DNA of 64,000 bases. Source: Cardiobacteriaceae bacterium (GTDB lineage: Bacteria > Pseudomonadota > Gammaproteobacteria > Cardiobacteriales > Cardiobacteriaceae). Location of the stretch: the NCBI GenBank assembly GCA_030529365.1, contig JAUMXB010000010.1, positions 17,377-81,376 on the forward strand. Reading direction: 5' to 3'. This document shows, in pieces, positions 44,320 to 52,900 of the stretch (the stretch's first letter is position 1; every line of letters starts with the position of its first letter). The position numbers were made by a program, and so were the translations under genes. The notes below the pieces were generated by a model. The model searched no databases. It had not been told where the DNA came from and worked only from the letters and a program-made list of their open reading frames with translations.

Positions 44320-45690
44320 TTACAGAATGAAGCGGCTCAGGTCTTCGTTGCTGGAAATGTCGCCAAGCGTTTTTTCCACATAGTCGCCATCGATGCGCAC
44401 GGTGTCGCCGTCGGCGCGGTCGGCAGCGTCGAATGAGAGGCTTTCGGTCAGCTTTTCCAGCAGGGTGTGCAGGCGGCGCGCGCCGATGTTTTCCGTGGTG
44501 CGGTTTACGTGGCAGGCGATTTCCGCGAGTTTGTTGACGCCGCAGTCAGTAAACTCCAGACGCAGATTTTCCGTGGCGAACAGCGCGGTGTATTGTTTGA
44601 TGAGCGAGGCATCGGGTTCGGTGAGGATGCGCTTGAATTCCTCGACGCCGAGCGCTTTCAGCTCGACGCGCACCGGCAGGCGTCCTTGCAGCTCGGGAAT
44701 GAGGTCGGAAGGCTTGGCGAGATGGAAAGCGCCGGAAGCGATGAACAAAATATGATCGGTTTTGATCATGCCGTATTTGGTGGAGACGGTCGAGCCTTCC
44801 ACGAGCGGCAGCAAATCGCGCTGCACGCCTTCGCGCGAGACATCTCCGCCGGTGACGTCGCTGCGTTTGGCCACTTTGTCGATTTCGTCGATGAAGACGA
44901 TGCCGTTCTGCTCGGCATTGCGGATGGCGGTTTGCTTGATTTCCTCATCGGAGACGAGGTTGTCCGCTTCTTCTTCAGCGAGCTGCACGAGGGCATCGGC
45001 AACGCTCATCTTGCGCTTGCTCTTGCGGCCGCGGCCAAGGTTTTTGAACATTTCGGTGAGCTGGTTGCTCATTTCTTCCATACCGGGCGGCGTCATCACT
45101 TCAAAGGTGGCGCCTGCCGTGTCGCTGACTTCGATTTCGATGATTTTGTCGTTCAGCTCTTCGCGCAGGATGCGTTCGCGATAGGTTTTGCGCGCGGGGT
45201 TGTCGGGCGTGCTTTGCTCGACGTCATCCGACCACAGGGTTTGCGTGCGCGCGGGCGGCACCAGGGCATCGAGGACGCGCTCGAGCGCTTTTTCGCGTGC
45301 CTTGGCTTTCACGCGCACGCGCGCGCGTTCGCGCTCGAGTTTGATCGCGGTTTCGGCGAGATCACGGATGATGGAATCGACATCGCGGCCGACATAGCCG
45401 ACTTCGGTGAATTTGGTGGCTTCGACCTTGACGAAGGGCGCTTCGGCGAGCTTGGCGAGGCGACGCGCGATTTCGGTTTTGCCGACGCCGGTCGGGCCGA
45501 TCATCAGGATGTTTTTCGGGGTGATTTCACTTCTGAGTGGTTCGTCGATCTGGCGACGGCGCCAGCGGCTGCGCAGGGCATTGGCGACAGCGCGTTTGGC
45601 CTCTTTCTGGCCGACGATATGGCGGTCGAGTTCTTCGACAATTTCACGCGGCGTCATGTTCAAATCACGATATTCGGTGTTGCTGTCCAT
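44320..45690 (-). CDS. hslU: ATP-dependent protease ATPase subunit HslU
   Basis: HslU is the AAA+ unfoldase of the HslVU protease. The 456-aa protein starts [40 protein letters not shown] and has the Walker [10 protein letters not shown] at residues 65-73. Further blocks are [16 protein letters not shown], an intermediate (I) domain (about 110-245), Walker [15 protein letters not shown], and [18 protein letters not shown] with the sensor arginine region. The C-terminus (EDLSRFIL) fits the HslV pocket. Start at 45690 has AAGGA upstream. Between it and hslV lie three extra tandem copies of its own leader and first codons. Confidence 0.96.
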   Translation of the reverse strand: MDSNTEYRDLNMTPREIVEELDRHIVGQKEAKRAVANALRSRWRRRQIDEPLRSEITPKNILMIGPTGVGKTEIARRLAKLAEAPFVKVEATKFTEVGYVGRDVDSIIRDLAETAIKLERERARVRVKAKAREKALERVLDALVPPARTQTLWSDDVEQSTPDNPARKTYRERILREELNDKIIEIEVSDTAGATFEVMTPPGMEEMSNQLTEMFKNLGRGRKSKRKMSVADALVQLAEEEADNLVSDEEIKQTAIRNAEQNGIVFIDEIDKVAKRSDVTGGDVSREGVQRDLLPLVEGSTVSTKYGMIKTDHILFIASGAFHLAKPSDLIPELQGRLPVRVELKALGVEEFKRILTEPDASLIKQYTALFATENLRLEFTDCGVNKLAEIACHVNRTTENIGARRLHTLLEKLTESLSFDAADRADGDTVRIDGDYVEKTLGDISSNEDLSRFIL

Positions 45691-46218
45691 GTAGGAGTCC
45701 TTAAATATTGAATCGGAGAGCGCCGCGTGCACTCGGAGGCAGGCAAAGGCGCTGAAAATAAAGTCACTGCTGGTTGCGGTTGACGGAGAGGTTTGCGGGC
45801 GTCATGCGCCTCGTGTCACGGGCGTCATGTTCAAATCACGATATTCGGTGTTGCTGTCCATGTAGGGGTCCTTGATTTTGAAGAGGAGAGCGCCGCGTGC
45901 ACTCGGAGGCAGGCAAAGGCGCTGAAAATAAAGTCACTGCTGGTTGCGGTTGACGGAGAGGTTTGCGGGCGTCATGCGCCTCGTGTCACGGGCGTCATGT
46001 TCAAATCACGATATTCGGTGTTGCTGTCCATGTAGGGGTCCTTGATTTTGAAGAGGAGAGCGCCGCGTGCACTCGGAGGCAGGCAAAGGCGCTGAAAATA
46101 AAGTCACTGCTGGTTGCGGTTGACGGAGAGGTTTGCGGGCGTCATGCGCCTCGTGTCACGGGCGTCATGTTGAGATCGCGGTATTCGGTTGAGTTGTCCA
46201 TGTAAGAGTCCTTGGATA
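45649..46218 (-). repeat. Tandem 170-bp duplication of the hslU start region
   Basis: Units repeat at 170-171 bp. The ATG GAC of the hslU start appears at 45690 (the gene), 45861, 46031 and 46201, each with an AAGGAC-type ribosome-binding site. The three upstream copies run [14 protein letters not shown] (the outermost reads [14 protein letters not shown]) and then VTRGA and a stop, giving 19-codon mini-ORFs. Unit differences are very few between the inner two copies; the outermost start has several silent or conservative changes. This lies between hslV and hslU in one operon. Confidence 0.95.
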
Positions 46219-46230
46219 TTGGAATGCTTT

Positions 46231-46269
46231 GTGTTGGGGTTCGCCTGCGGCTCACCGCCAACCTGCGGG
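46231..46269. repeat. Interspersed repeat, GTTGGGGTTCG..CTCACCGCCAACCTGCGG copy
   Basis: Same family as at 5508 and 58261. It lies between the hslV stop and the outermost hslU-start copy. Confidence 0.7.
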
Positions 46270-46273
46270 CGAC

Positions 46274-46813
46274 TTAGTCTTTCAGCTCGTCGGTGATGAT
46301 GTTGTGATTGGTGTAAACGCAGACATCGGCGGCGATTTCCAGGCTTTTGCGGGCAATGTCGAGCGCGTTCATGTCGGTGTTGTGATAAAGCGCGCGGGCA
46401 GCGGAAAGGGCGAACATGCCGCCTGAGCCAATGGCGGCGATATGGTCTTCCGGTTCGACGATGTCGCCGTTGCCAGAGAGAATGAGGGTGTGATCAGGAT
46501 CGGCGACGATGAGCATGGCTTCCAGACGGCGCAGGGCGCGGTCGGTGCGCCATTCCTTGGCAAGCTCGACGGCGGCGCGCAAAAGCTGGCCGTTTTGCGC
46601 TTCGAGCTTGGCTTCGAAGAGTTCAAAGAGGGTGAAGGCATCGGCAGTGGCGCCCGCGAAGCCAGCGAGAATCTGGTTGTGATAAAGCCTTCTGATTTTG
46701 CGTGCATTGCCTTTCATGATGGTCTGGCCAAGCGAGACCTGGCCGTCTCCGGCGATGGCGACATGGCGTCCGCGACGGACGGAGAGGATGGTGGTGGAGT
46801 GGGCGTCGAACAT
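46274..46813 (-). CDS. hslV: ATP-dependent protease subunit HslV
   Basis: HslV is the proteasome-like peptidase of HslVU. The 179-aa protein has the catalytic N-terminal threonine in [38 protein letters not shown], preceded by a short MFDAHS propeptide. [57 protein letters not shown] and the C-terminal [13 protein letters not shown] block are standard. Ribosome-binding site AAGGAC upstream. It is the first gene of the hslVU pair. Confidence 0.97.
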   Translation of the reverse strand: MFDAHSTTILSVRRGRHVAIAGDGQVSLGQTIMKGNARKIRRLYHNQILAGFAGATADAFTLFELFEAKLEAQNGQLLRAAVELAKEWRTDRALRRLEAMLIVADPDHTLILSGNGDIVEPEDHIAAIGSGGMFALSAARALYHNTDMNALDIARKSLEIAADVCVYTNHNIITDELKD

Positions 46814-46896
46814 GACTGTCCTTGATTGAAAAGATTGGTCTGTTGTGGGGACGGGCAGGCGCTTTTCAAGCAGGGATGACAGGTGGGAGATGCTGG

Positions 46897-46982
46897 TGGG
46901 AAATTTTCTCATGATGAAGCGCTTGTTGTGAGAAAATTTATCATAATAAGCGCTTGTTAATGGTAAAAAATAACTATTATTA
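46897..46982. repeat. AAGCGCTT composite intergenic repeat, copy 15
   Basis: GGGAAATTTTCTC, AAGCGCTT, GAGAAAATTTATC, AAGCGCTT (31 bp on), then AATGGTAAAAAATAACTATTATT. It lies upstream of hslV, with the tail pointing away from it. Confidence 0.92.
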
Positions 46983-47332
46983 TCGATTTTTTGTAATTTT
47001 ATGGGCGATGTTTTGCAAATGTTATGGCGCATTCGTCTCAATGCAGGCAGGCAACCGGATAAACAGTTGTGCAGTTGGGCAGGCGCGCTACGAGAGGCCA
47101 GGGGCTGTTGGCCATTCGCGACCAGAGTTTACAGAATTTTGGGGAACTATTTGAAATATCTATTTTTTCGATACGCGGCTTTTTGTAAACCCTCTCTGCT
47201 CCGCAGCTCTTCGAGTCCCCCACCCCTCCCCCATAGGGGGAGGGGCTTTGAATTCTGCTCACATTTGAACCAAAAATGCTCTAAGTGAGCCTGCCGCTGT
47301 CCGTTTCCGATGCGGCTGTATTTGTTTCGGGC
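46983..47332. other. Non-coding region between hslV and oppA1
   Basis: No gene recognised. It contains a copy of the C/G-rich palindrome CCCCACCCCTCCCCCATAGGGGGAGGGGC at 47217-47249, related to those at 49066, 63721 and 63980, and TTGAACCAAAAATGCTCTAAG (47264-47284), which resembles 41532-41553. Confidence 0.55.
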
Positions 47333-47363
47333 CGAAAAAAGCGCTTCCGAAGAAGCGCTTGGG
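47333..47363 (-). terminator. Rho-independent terminator of oppA1
   Basis: On the minus strand: AAGCGCTTC TTC GGAAGCGCTT TTTT, directly after the oppA1 stop. The stem itself contains the AAGCGCTT palindrome twice. Confidence 0.85.
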
Positions 47364-47366
47364 GAG

Positions 47367-48923
47367 TTATTTCTCGATGCGGATGTATTTGCTCGGGAAA
47401 TGGTTCATGACGTTGGCTTCGTAGCCTTTCACATGGGGTTTGATCATGTGTTTGGAGACGAAGAAGTGGATGGGGATGAGGCTGTAGTTGTCGATGAGGC
47501 GCTTTTCCGCTTCCATCAGGATGGCGGCGCGTTTTGCCATGTCGAGTTCGGCTGCGGCTTTCTCGAGGAGTTTGTCGTAATCCGGGTCGGCAAGGCCGAT
47601 GGTGTTGGAGCCGCCGCCGGTGACGAACATTTCAAGGAAGGTGTTGGCATCATCGTAGTCGCCTATCCATGAGGCACGGAAGACTTCGGTGTTGTAGGCG
47701 CGGCGGTCGGCCAGATAGGCTTTCCACTCTTTGTTGACGAGGTTGGTTTCCACGCCGAGCACTTCTTTCCACATGGCGGCCAGCGCAATGGAGATTTTCT
47801 TGTTGTTGTCGCTGGTGTTGTAGAGGACTTCCACTTTCAGCGGCTTGTCTTTGCCGTAACCGGCTTCGGCATAGGCGGCCTGCGCGCGCTTGATGCGCTC
47901 GTCGCGCGAGAGTTTGGCGTATTCCGGGGTGTAGGTGCTGTAATTGGCTACACCAGGGACGACGTAACCAAAGGCGGGTTTTTCGCCGCTGCCGGTGATG
48001 TTGCTGACGATGGGGTCGCGGTCAACGGCAAGGGTCAGCGCTTCACGCAGTTTGGCGTTGTCCTTGAAGGGCGGCTTGGTGAGGTTGAAGCCGTAGTAGT
48101 AGGTGCCGAGGTAGTTGTGGACGTGGAGTTCGTCCTTGAGGTTGCTGTTGATCCATTTGATCTGGTCGTTGGGAACGTCGGCCGTCCAGTCGAGTTCGCC
48201 GGCGCGGTAGCGCGCGAGTTCGGCGTTTTTGTCTTCGGCGACGTGATAGACGACTTTATCGAGCTGGACGTCTTTGGCGTTGTAGTAGGTGCCGGATTTG
48301 CTGAGGACGATATTGGCCTGCGGCGACCATTTGTCGAGCTTGAAGGCGCCGTTGCCGACGGGGTGCTTGCTCCAGTCCTTGCCCTGTTTTTCCACGATGT
48401 GCTTGGGCACGGGGTAGGTGACGGCGTTTACCAGCATGCCGAGGAAATAAGGCGTGGGGTTGACGAGTTCCACTTTCAGGGTTTTGGCGTCGGGCGCGCT
48501 GATGCCCAGTGTATCGACGGCGGCATTGCCTTCGGCGATTTCTTTCGCGTTTTTCACCGGATAGAGGAAGAAGCTGTATTTGCTGCCGACGGCGGGATCG
48601 ACGGCGCGGCGCCAGGCATAGACGAAGTCTTCGGCGGTGAGCGGGGTGCCGTCGGACCATTTGTCGTCACGCAGGTGGAAGGTGTAGGTTTTGCCGTCTT
48701 CGCTGACGTCCCATTTTTCGGCAACGCCGGGAATGAGGCGCGCACCGGCGTCTTCATCGATGAGGCCGACGTACATGTCGCGCAGGATGTGCATTTCCGC
48801 AGTGCCTTGCGCCATTTGCGGGTCGAGGGTGGAAGGTTCGGCGTCGTTGCTGCGGTTGAAGACGGTTTCGGCGCTGGCGACGGAGGCGACAGCAATCAGG
48901 GTGGCAAGCAGGTTTTTTTTCAT
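47367..48923 (-). CDS. oppA: Oligopeptide ABC transporter substrate-binding protein (OppA family), paralogue 1
   Basis: A 518-aa periplasmic binding protein with Sec signal peptide (MKKNLLATLIAVASVASA) and the cluster-5 family start ETVFNRSNDAEPSTLDPQMAQG. The family block EKWDVSEDGKTYTFHLRDDKWSDGTPLTAEDFVYAWRRAVDP is complete, as are GNGAFKLDKW near residue 185 and the ELARYRAGELDWTADVPNDQ region. The start at 48923 follows AAGGA. It is one of four related genes in tandem on this strand, next to the divergent oppB-oppC-oppDF operon. Sequence differences along the ligand cleft suggest different peptide preference; this is inferred. Confidence 0.93.
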   Translation of the reverse strand: MKKNLLATLIAVASVASAETVFNRSNDAEPSTLDPQMAQGTAEMHILRDMYVGLIDEDAGARLIPGVAEKWDVSEDGKTYTFHLRDDKWSDGTPLTAEDFVYAWRRAVDPAVGSKYSFFLYPVKNAKEIAEGNAAVDTLGISAPDAKTLKVELVNPTPYFLGMLVNAVTYPVPKHIVEKQGKDWSKHPVGNGAFKLDKWSPQANIVLSKSGTYYNAKDVQLDKVVYHVAEDKNAELARYRAGELDWTADVPNDQIKWINSNLKDELHVHNYLGTYYYGFNLTKPPFKDNAKLREALTLAVDRDPIVSNITGSGEKPAFGYVVPGVANYSTYTPEYAKLSRDERIKRAQAAYAEAGYGKDKPLKVEVLYNTSDNNKKISIALAAMWKEVLGVETNLVNKEWKAYLADRRAYNTEVFRASWIGDYDDANTFLEMFVTGGGSNTIGLADPDYDKLLEKAAAELDMAKRAAILMEAEKRLIDNYSLIPIHFFVSKHMIKPHVKGYEANVMNHFPSKYIRIEK

Positions 48924-48944
48924 GTTATTTCCTTTTGGGTGTAG

Positions 48945-49033
48945 ATAGTGGTTTTTTACCATCAAGAAGCGCTTGTCGCGGTAAAAAATTACTATAGCAA
49001 GCGCTTAGCATGGTAGTTTTTTATCATGATATA
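48945..49033. repeat. AAGCGCTT composite intergenic repeat, copy 16
   Basis: ATAGTGGTTTTTTACC, AAGCGCTT (48967), GGTAAAAAATTACTATAG, AAGCGCTT, ATGGTAGTTTTTTATC. The TGGTAAAAA..ACTAT module is in the middle and flanked by its reverse form, so this copy is symmetrical. Lies upstream of oppA1. Confidence 0.88.
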
Positions 49034-49034
49034 G

Positions 49035-49090
49035 GGCGGAAACGTTTGCTTCCGCCTTCTTTTCTTCCCTCCCCGCAAGGGGGAGGGGCG
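49035..49090 (-). terminator. Two hairpins after oppA2
   Basis: GGCGGAA ACGTTTGC TTCCGCC (49036-49057) and CCCTCCCC GCAAG GGGGAGGG (49066-49089) lie just beyond the oppA2 stop. The second belongs to the C/G-rich palindrome family. No strong T run follows. Confidence 0.5.
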
Positions 49091-49094
49091 TTCG

Positions 49095-50663
49095 TCATTT
49101 TTCGATGCGCAGGTATTGCGTGGGCAGCACTTTCTTGATGTTTTCCTGGTAGCCTTTGACGTAGGGCTTGATCATGCTGACCGAGACGTAGTGGTAGATC
49201 GGCATGATGGCGAACTCGTCGGTGAGCAGTTTTTCCGCGTCGTGCAGGATTTTGGCGCGCGCGCCGAGGTCGAGCGTGGCGGCGGCTTCCTTGAGCTTGG
49301 CATCGTATTCGGGTTTGTCGAAGCCGGTCTGGTTCATTTCGAGGCCCTGCTGGAAGATTTCCAGGAAGGTGTAGGGATCGTTGTAATCGCCGATCCAGGC
49401 GTAGCGCGAGATGTCGTAGTTTTTCTGGCGCGTGTTGCTGAGCATGACTTTCCATTCCTGGTTTTCCAGCTCGGCTTCCACGCCCAGGGTTTGCTTCCAC
49501 ATCGCGGCAATGGCAATGGCGATTTTCTTGTGGCCTTCGTTGGTGTTGTAAAGAATGCGGGTTTTCAGCGGGTTATCCTTGCTGTAGCCGGCTTCGGCAT
49601 AGGCTTGCTGGGCGCGCTTCACGCGTTCTTCCTTGGACAGCCTGGCATATTCCGGGGTATAGGGCTGGCTGTTGCCGGTGGCGGGCGGTACCACGGAATA
49701 GGCTGGCGTTTGCCCGGCCTGGGTGACTTTTTCCACCAGGGTTTCGCGGTCGATGGCGAGCGTCAGCGCTTCGCGCAGCTTGATGTTGTCTTTGAACGGC
49801 GCTTTGGTGAGGTTGAAGTTGTACCAGTAGGTGGCAAGATAGGGGCTGATTTTCAGTTCGTCTGGCAGGTTCTGCCTGGCCCAGGCGATCTGGTCGATGG
49901 GCATGGAGAGCACGAAATCGAGTTCATCGGCGCGGTAGCGCTTGAGTGCGCTGCTTTCTTCTTCCGTGGCGTAGTAAATAACTTTGTCGATGGCGACGTT
50001 GCCGGCGTTCCAGTAGGTTTCCGATTTTTTCGCGATGACTTGTGCCTGCGGCTGCCATTCGGTGACGATGTAGGCGCCGTTGGTGACGATGTTGGCCGGT
50101 TGCGTCCACTTCTCGCCGTGCGCTTCGATGACTTTCTTCGGCACGGGATAGGTGGTGTAGTGGGTCAACAGATCAAGGAAATAGGGGGTGGGGTTGGCGA
50201 GCTGCACTTCGAGGGTGTGATCATCGAGCGCTTTTACGCCGAGGGTGTTCAGGTCTTTTTCTTCGCTGTTGGCGATTTTTTCGGCGTTGACGATGGGGTA
50301 GAGGATGAAGGCATATTCGCCGCCGGTTGCCGGGTTGACGGCGCGCTGCCAGGCATAGACGAAATCATGGGCGGTGACGGGCTCGCCGTTCGACCATTTG
50401 GCGTTGTGGCGCAGGTGGAAGGTGTAGGTTTTGCCGTCTTCGGAGACATCCCATTTTTCGGCAACGCCCGGCAGGATGCTGGCATCGGCGCCGAGGGTGG
50501 TCAATCCCTCAAAGGTATCGTAGATGATGGCGCTGCCGGCAGATTCGCTGGCGAGTTGCGGGTCGATGCTTTTCGGTTCGCTGCCGTTGCCGCGACGGAA
50601 GACGCTTTCCGCCTGCGCGGTGAGCGCCGCGAACAGCAAGCCGGCCAACAGGGTTTTTTTCAT
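49095..50663 (-). CDS. oppA: OppA-family substrate-binding protein, paralogue 2
   Basis: A 522-aa protein: signal peptide MKKTLLAGLLFAALTAQA, mature start ESVFRRGNGSEPKSIDPQLASESAGSAIIYDTFEGL, family block EKWDVSEDGKTYTFHLRHNAKWSNGEPVTAHDFVYAWQRAVNP, and NGAYIVTEWQPQAQVIAKKSETYWNAGNVAIDKVIYY. The C-terminus (KVLPTQYLRIEK) is shared with the other paralogues. A start at 50663 with AAGGAAAGC upstream is well supported. Separated from oppA3 by repeat copy 17 and strong hairpins, so each oppA could be controlled separately. Confidence 0.93.
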   Translation of the reverse strand: MKKTLLAGLLFAALTAQAESVFRRGNGSEPKSIDPQLASESAGSAIIYDTFEGLTTLGADASILPGVAEKWDVSEDGKTYTFHLRHNAKWSNGEPVTAHDFVYAWQRAVNPATGGEYAFILYPIVNAEKIANSEEKDLNTLGVKALDDHTLEVQLANPTPYFLDLLTHYTTYPVPKKVIEAHGEKWTQPANIVTNGAYIVTEWQPQAQVIAKKSETYWNAGNVAIDKVIYYATEEESSALKRYRADELDFVLSMPIDQIAWARQNLPDELKISPYLATYWYNFNLTKAPFKDNIKLREALTLAIDRETLVEKVTQAGQTPAYSVVPPATGNSQPYTPEYARLSKEERVKRAQQAYAEAGYSKDNPLKTRILYNTNEGHKKIAIAIAAMWKQTLGVEAELENQEWKVMLSNTRQKNYDISRYAWIGDYNDPYTFLEIFQQGLEMNQTGFDKPEYDAKLKEAAATLDLGARAKILHDAEKLLTDEFAIMPIYHYVSVSMIKPYVKGYQENIKKVLPTQYLRIEK

Positions 50664-50760
50664 GATGCTTTCCTTCAGCTGAACGGATAGTAAGGCGCTG
50701 ATAATACCGTAATGGCGCGGGAATAAAAACCGGGAATGTATTTTTTGTTTTTTGCGGATT

Positions 50761-50847
50761 TATGGTAGATTTTTATCATCAAAAAGCGCTTTGTGCGAGA
50801 AAATTTCTCATTATAAGCGCTTGTTGGTGAGAAAATTTATCATCACA
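50761..50847. repeat. AAGCGCTT composite intergenic repeat, copy 17
   Basis: ATGGTAGATTTTTATC, AAGCGCTT (50784), GAGAAAATTTCTC, AAGCGCTT (31 bp on), GAGAAAATTTATC. In this copy the AT dyads flank both cores, and the promoter-like module is in reverse at the left end, facing oppA2. Confidence 0.9.
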
Positions 50848-50891
50848 TTATTGGGTAGCCTTGGTCGGTCACTCACGCAAAACGATTGCAG

Positions 50892-50972
50892 GCCGGCCAT
50901 TGAGGGCCGGCGTCAAAAAAGTTGGGCACAAAGTACCGGACACCCATGAAAATGCGATTGCATTTTCATGGG
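50892..50972. repeat. Two strong hairpins between oppA3 and oppA2
   Basis: GCCGGCC ATTGA GGGCCGGC (50892-50912) and a perfect 13-bp inverted repeat CCCATGAAAATGC GATT GCATTTTCATGGG (50943-50972). The second lies 40 nt beyond the oppA3 stop. Neither is followed by a T run on the minus strand. Confidence 0.7.
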
Positions 50973-51011
50973 AACCCTGCCCGACCTGCGGTTTGCCTCC
51001 TGGACAAGGGT

Positions 51012-52580
51012 TTATTTCTCGATTTTCAGGTATTGGCTGGGCATTTTCTTCATGTTGAAGGATGCATAGCCTTTGACATGGGGCTTCAGCAGGATGGGGT
51101 TTACGTAGTAGTAAACCGGTGCCATGGCGTAATCTTCGGTGAAGATGGCTTCGGCATCGTGCATGATTTGCGCGCGCTTGGCTTTGTCCTGCTCGCGGCC
51201 GGCTTCGGCAATGAGGCGGTCATATTCCGGATTGACGTAGCCCATGTGGTTGTTGAGCGAGTATTGGGTGAAAAGATCGAGGAAGGTGTTGGGATCGTTG
51301 TATTTGCCGGTCCAGCCGAGACGGAACATTTGCAGCTTTTTCTCGTCGATGTTGGAAAGCAGCACTTTCCATTCCTGGTTTTCCAGGGTGGTTTCCACGC
51401 CAAGTACCTGTTTCCACATGGCGGCAGCAGCAACGGCGACGTTTTTGTGCGCTTCGCTGGTGTTGTAGGAAAGGACGACTTTCAGCGGCTTGTCTTTGCT
51501 GTAGCCGGCTTTGGCATAGAGCTCCTGCGCGAGCTTGATCTGCTCTTCGCGCGGTTTGTTCACCCATTCCGGGGTGTAGGGCTTGGCGCCTTCGATGGAG
51601 TGCGGCACGACCGAATAGGCAGGCTCTTCGCCGGTTTTGGTGACTTTTTCAGTCAGCGTTTTGCGGTCAAGCGCGATGGAGAGGGCAGCGCGCAGGTCGC
51701 GATTGTCCTTGAAGGGTTCTTTGGTGAGGTTGAAGCCGTAGTAGTAGGTGGCGAGGAAGGGGCCGATGTGCAGTTCGTCCGCGAGGTTTTGCCGTACCCA
51801 GTCGATTTGCGTGTTGGAGACGGTTTCCACGAAGTCGATTTCGCCGGAACGGTAGCGGGAAAGGGCGTTGTTGCGGTCTTCAATGACGTAGAAGATGACT
51901 TTGTCGATAGAGACGGCATCGGCATTCCAGTAGGTGGGCGATTTGGTGAGCGTCATGTGGGCTTGCGGCTTGTGTTCGGAGAGAACGTAAGGGCCGTTGC
52001 TGACGAAGGTTTCCGGCTGCGTCCATTTGTTGCCGTGCTTGTCGATGACGTGTTTGGGCGTGGGATAGGTGGTGTAGTGCGCCATCAGCTCCATGAAGTA
52101 GGGCGTGGGGCTTTCGAGGGTAACTTCGAGGGTGTGGTCATCGATGGCCTTGATGCCGAGCTGCTCAAAATCCTTTTCTTCGCCTTTGGCAATTTTTTCC
52201 GCATTTTTCACCGGATAGAGCATGTAGGCGAATTGCGAGGCGGTTTCGGGGTTGACGGCGCGACGCCAGGCATAGATGAAATCCTGCGCGGTGACGGGTT
52301 TGCCATCCGACCATTTGGCGTTGTTGCGCAGATGGAAGGTGTAGGTCATGCCGTCGTCGGACATTTCCCATTTTTCAGCGACACCGGGGACGATTTCGCC
52401 ACCCATCTTGTGCATGACGAGGCCTTCGAAAGTGTCGTAAATGATGGCGGCGCCGCTGGTTTCTTGCGCAATTTGCGGGTCGATGCTTTTCGGCTCGGCA
52501 CCGTTGTCGCGGCGGAAGACGGTTTCGGCCTGGGCGGAAAGGGCTGCCAGAAGCAGGGCGGAGAGCAGGGTTTTTTTCAT
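51012..52580 (-). CDS. oppA: OppA-family substrate-binding protein, paralogue 3
   Basis: A 522-aa protein: signal peptide MKKTLLSALLLAALSAQA, mature start ETVFRRDNGAEPKSIDPQIAQETSGAAIIYDTFEGLVMHKMGG, family block EKWEMSDDGMTYTFHLRNNAKWSDGKPVTAQDFIYAWRRAVNP, then NGPYVLSEHKPQAHMTLTKSPTYWNADAVSIDKVIFYVIED. Most like paralogue 2 along its length. The ATG at 52580 was chosen over one 16 codons upstream because the signal peptide begins there; the ribosome-binding site is GAGGTC. Confidence 0.93.
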   Translation of the reverse strand: MKKTLLSALLLAALSAQAETVFRRDNGAEPKSIDPQIAQETSGAAIIYDTFEGLVMHKMGGEIVPGVAEKWEMSDDGMTYTFHLRNNAKWSDGKPVTAQDFIYAWRRAVNPETASQFAYMLYPVKNAEKIAKGEEKDFEQLGIKAIDDHTLEVTLESPTPYFMELMAHYTTYPTPKHVIDKHGNKWTQPETFVSNGPYVLSEHKPQAHMTLTKSPTYWNADAVSIDKVIFYVIEDRNNALSRYRSGEIDFVETVSNTQIDWVRQNLADELHIGPFLATYYYGFNLTKEPFKDNRDLRAALSIALDRKTLTEKVTKTGEEPAYSVVPHSIEGAKPYTPEWVNKPREEQIKLAQELYAKAGYSKDKPLKVVLSYNTSEAHKNVAVAAAAMWKQVLGVETTLENQEWKVLLSNIDEKKLQMFRLGWTGKYNDPNTFLDLFTQYSLNNHMGYVNPEYDRLIAEAGREQDKAKRAQIMHDAEAIFTEDYAMAPVYYYVNPILLKPHVKGYASFNMKKMPSQYLKIEK

Positions 52581-52602
52581 GATGACCTCGTGGGTTTGCG
52601 GG

Positions 52603-52713
52603 GATTTCTCATTTATAAGCACTTTCATGATAAAAACGCATCATATAAAGCGCTTCATATGATGTATTTTTACCGCAACAAGCGCTTATGAATGAGAAAT
52701 TTTCTCGTTTTTA
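52603..52713. repeat. AAGCGCTT composite intergenic repeat, copy 18 (three cores)
   Basis: GGGATTTCTC, AAGCACTT, GATAAAAACGCATC, AAGCGCTT, GATGTATTTTTACC, AAGCGCTT, GAGAAATTTTCTC. Three cores at near-regular spacing make it the longest copy. It lies between oppA4 and oppA3. Confidence 0.88.
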
Positions 52714-52848
52714 TGGCATTCCCGCTTGGCGGCAGGCAAGGCCAATATGGTCAAATCACTCAAAAGCGGGTTGCGCAGCATTCTGCGCTGGCTGAAAACG
52801 GCTGCTTGCAGGCTGGGCGATTTTCAGGCGGGTGAAGGGTTAAAGAAA
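52714..52848. other. Spacer between copy 18 and the oppA4 terminator
   Basis: No recognisable gene or repeat. A short basic open frame crosses it but lacks a ribosome-binding site and overlaps oppA4. Confidence 0.5.
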
Positions 52849-52880
52849 CGGGGGAAGACGGAAATCCGCCTTCCCCGCCG
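52849..52880 (-). terminator. Hairpin terminator of oppA4
   Basis: Minus strand: GGGGAAGGCGG ATTT CCGTCTTCCCC followed by CGTTTCTTT, 20 nt after the oppA4 stop. Confidence 0.75.
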
Positions 52881-52900
52881 GTCTGCAAAAGGGCTGCCGA

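Noticed and set aside
45793..46205. Two overlapping 80-codon plus-strand frames in the hslV-hslU gap
   Set aside because: They arise from reading the 170-bp tandem repeat on the wrong strand and are identical because the repeat is; no ribosome-binding site or known product.
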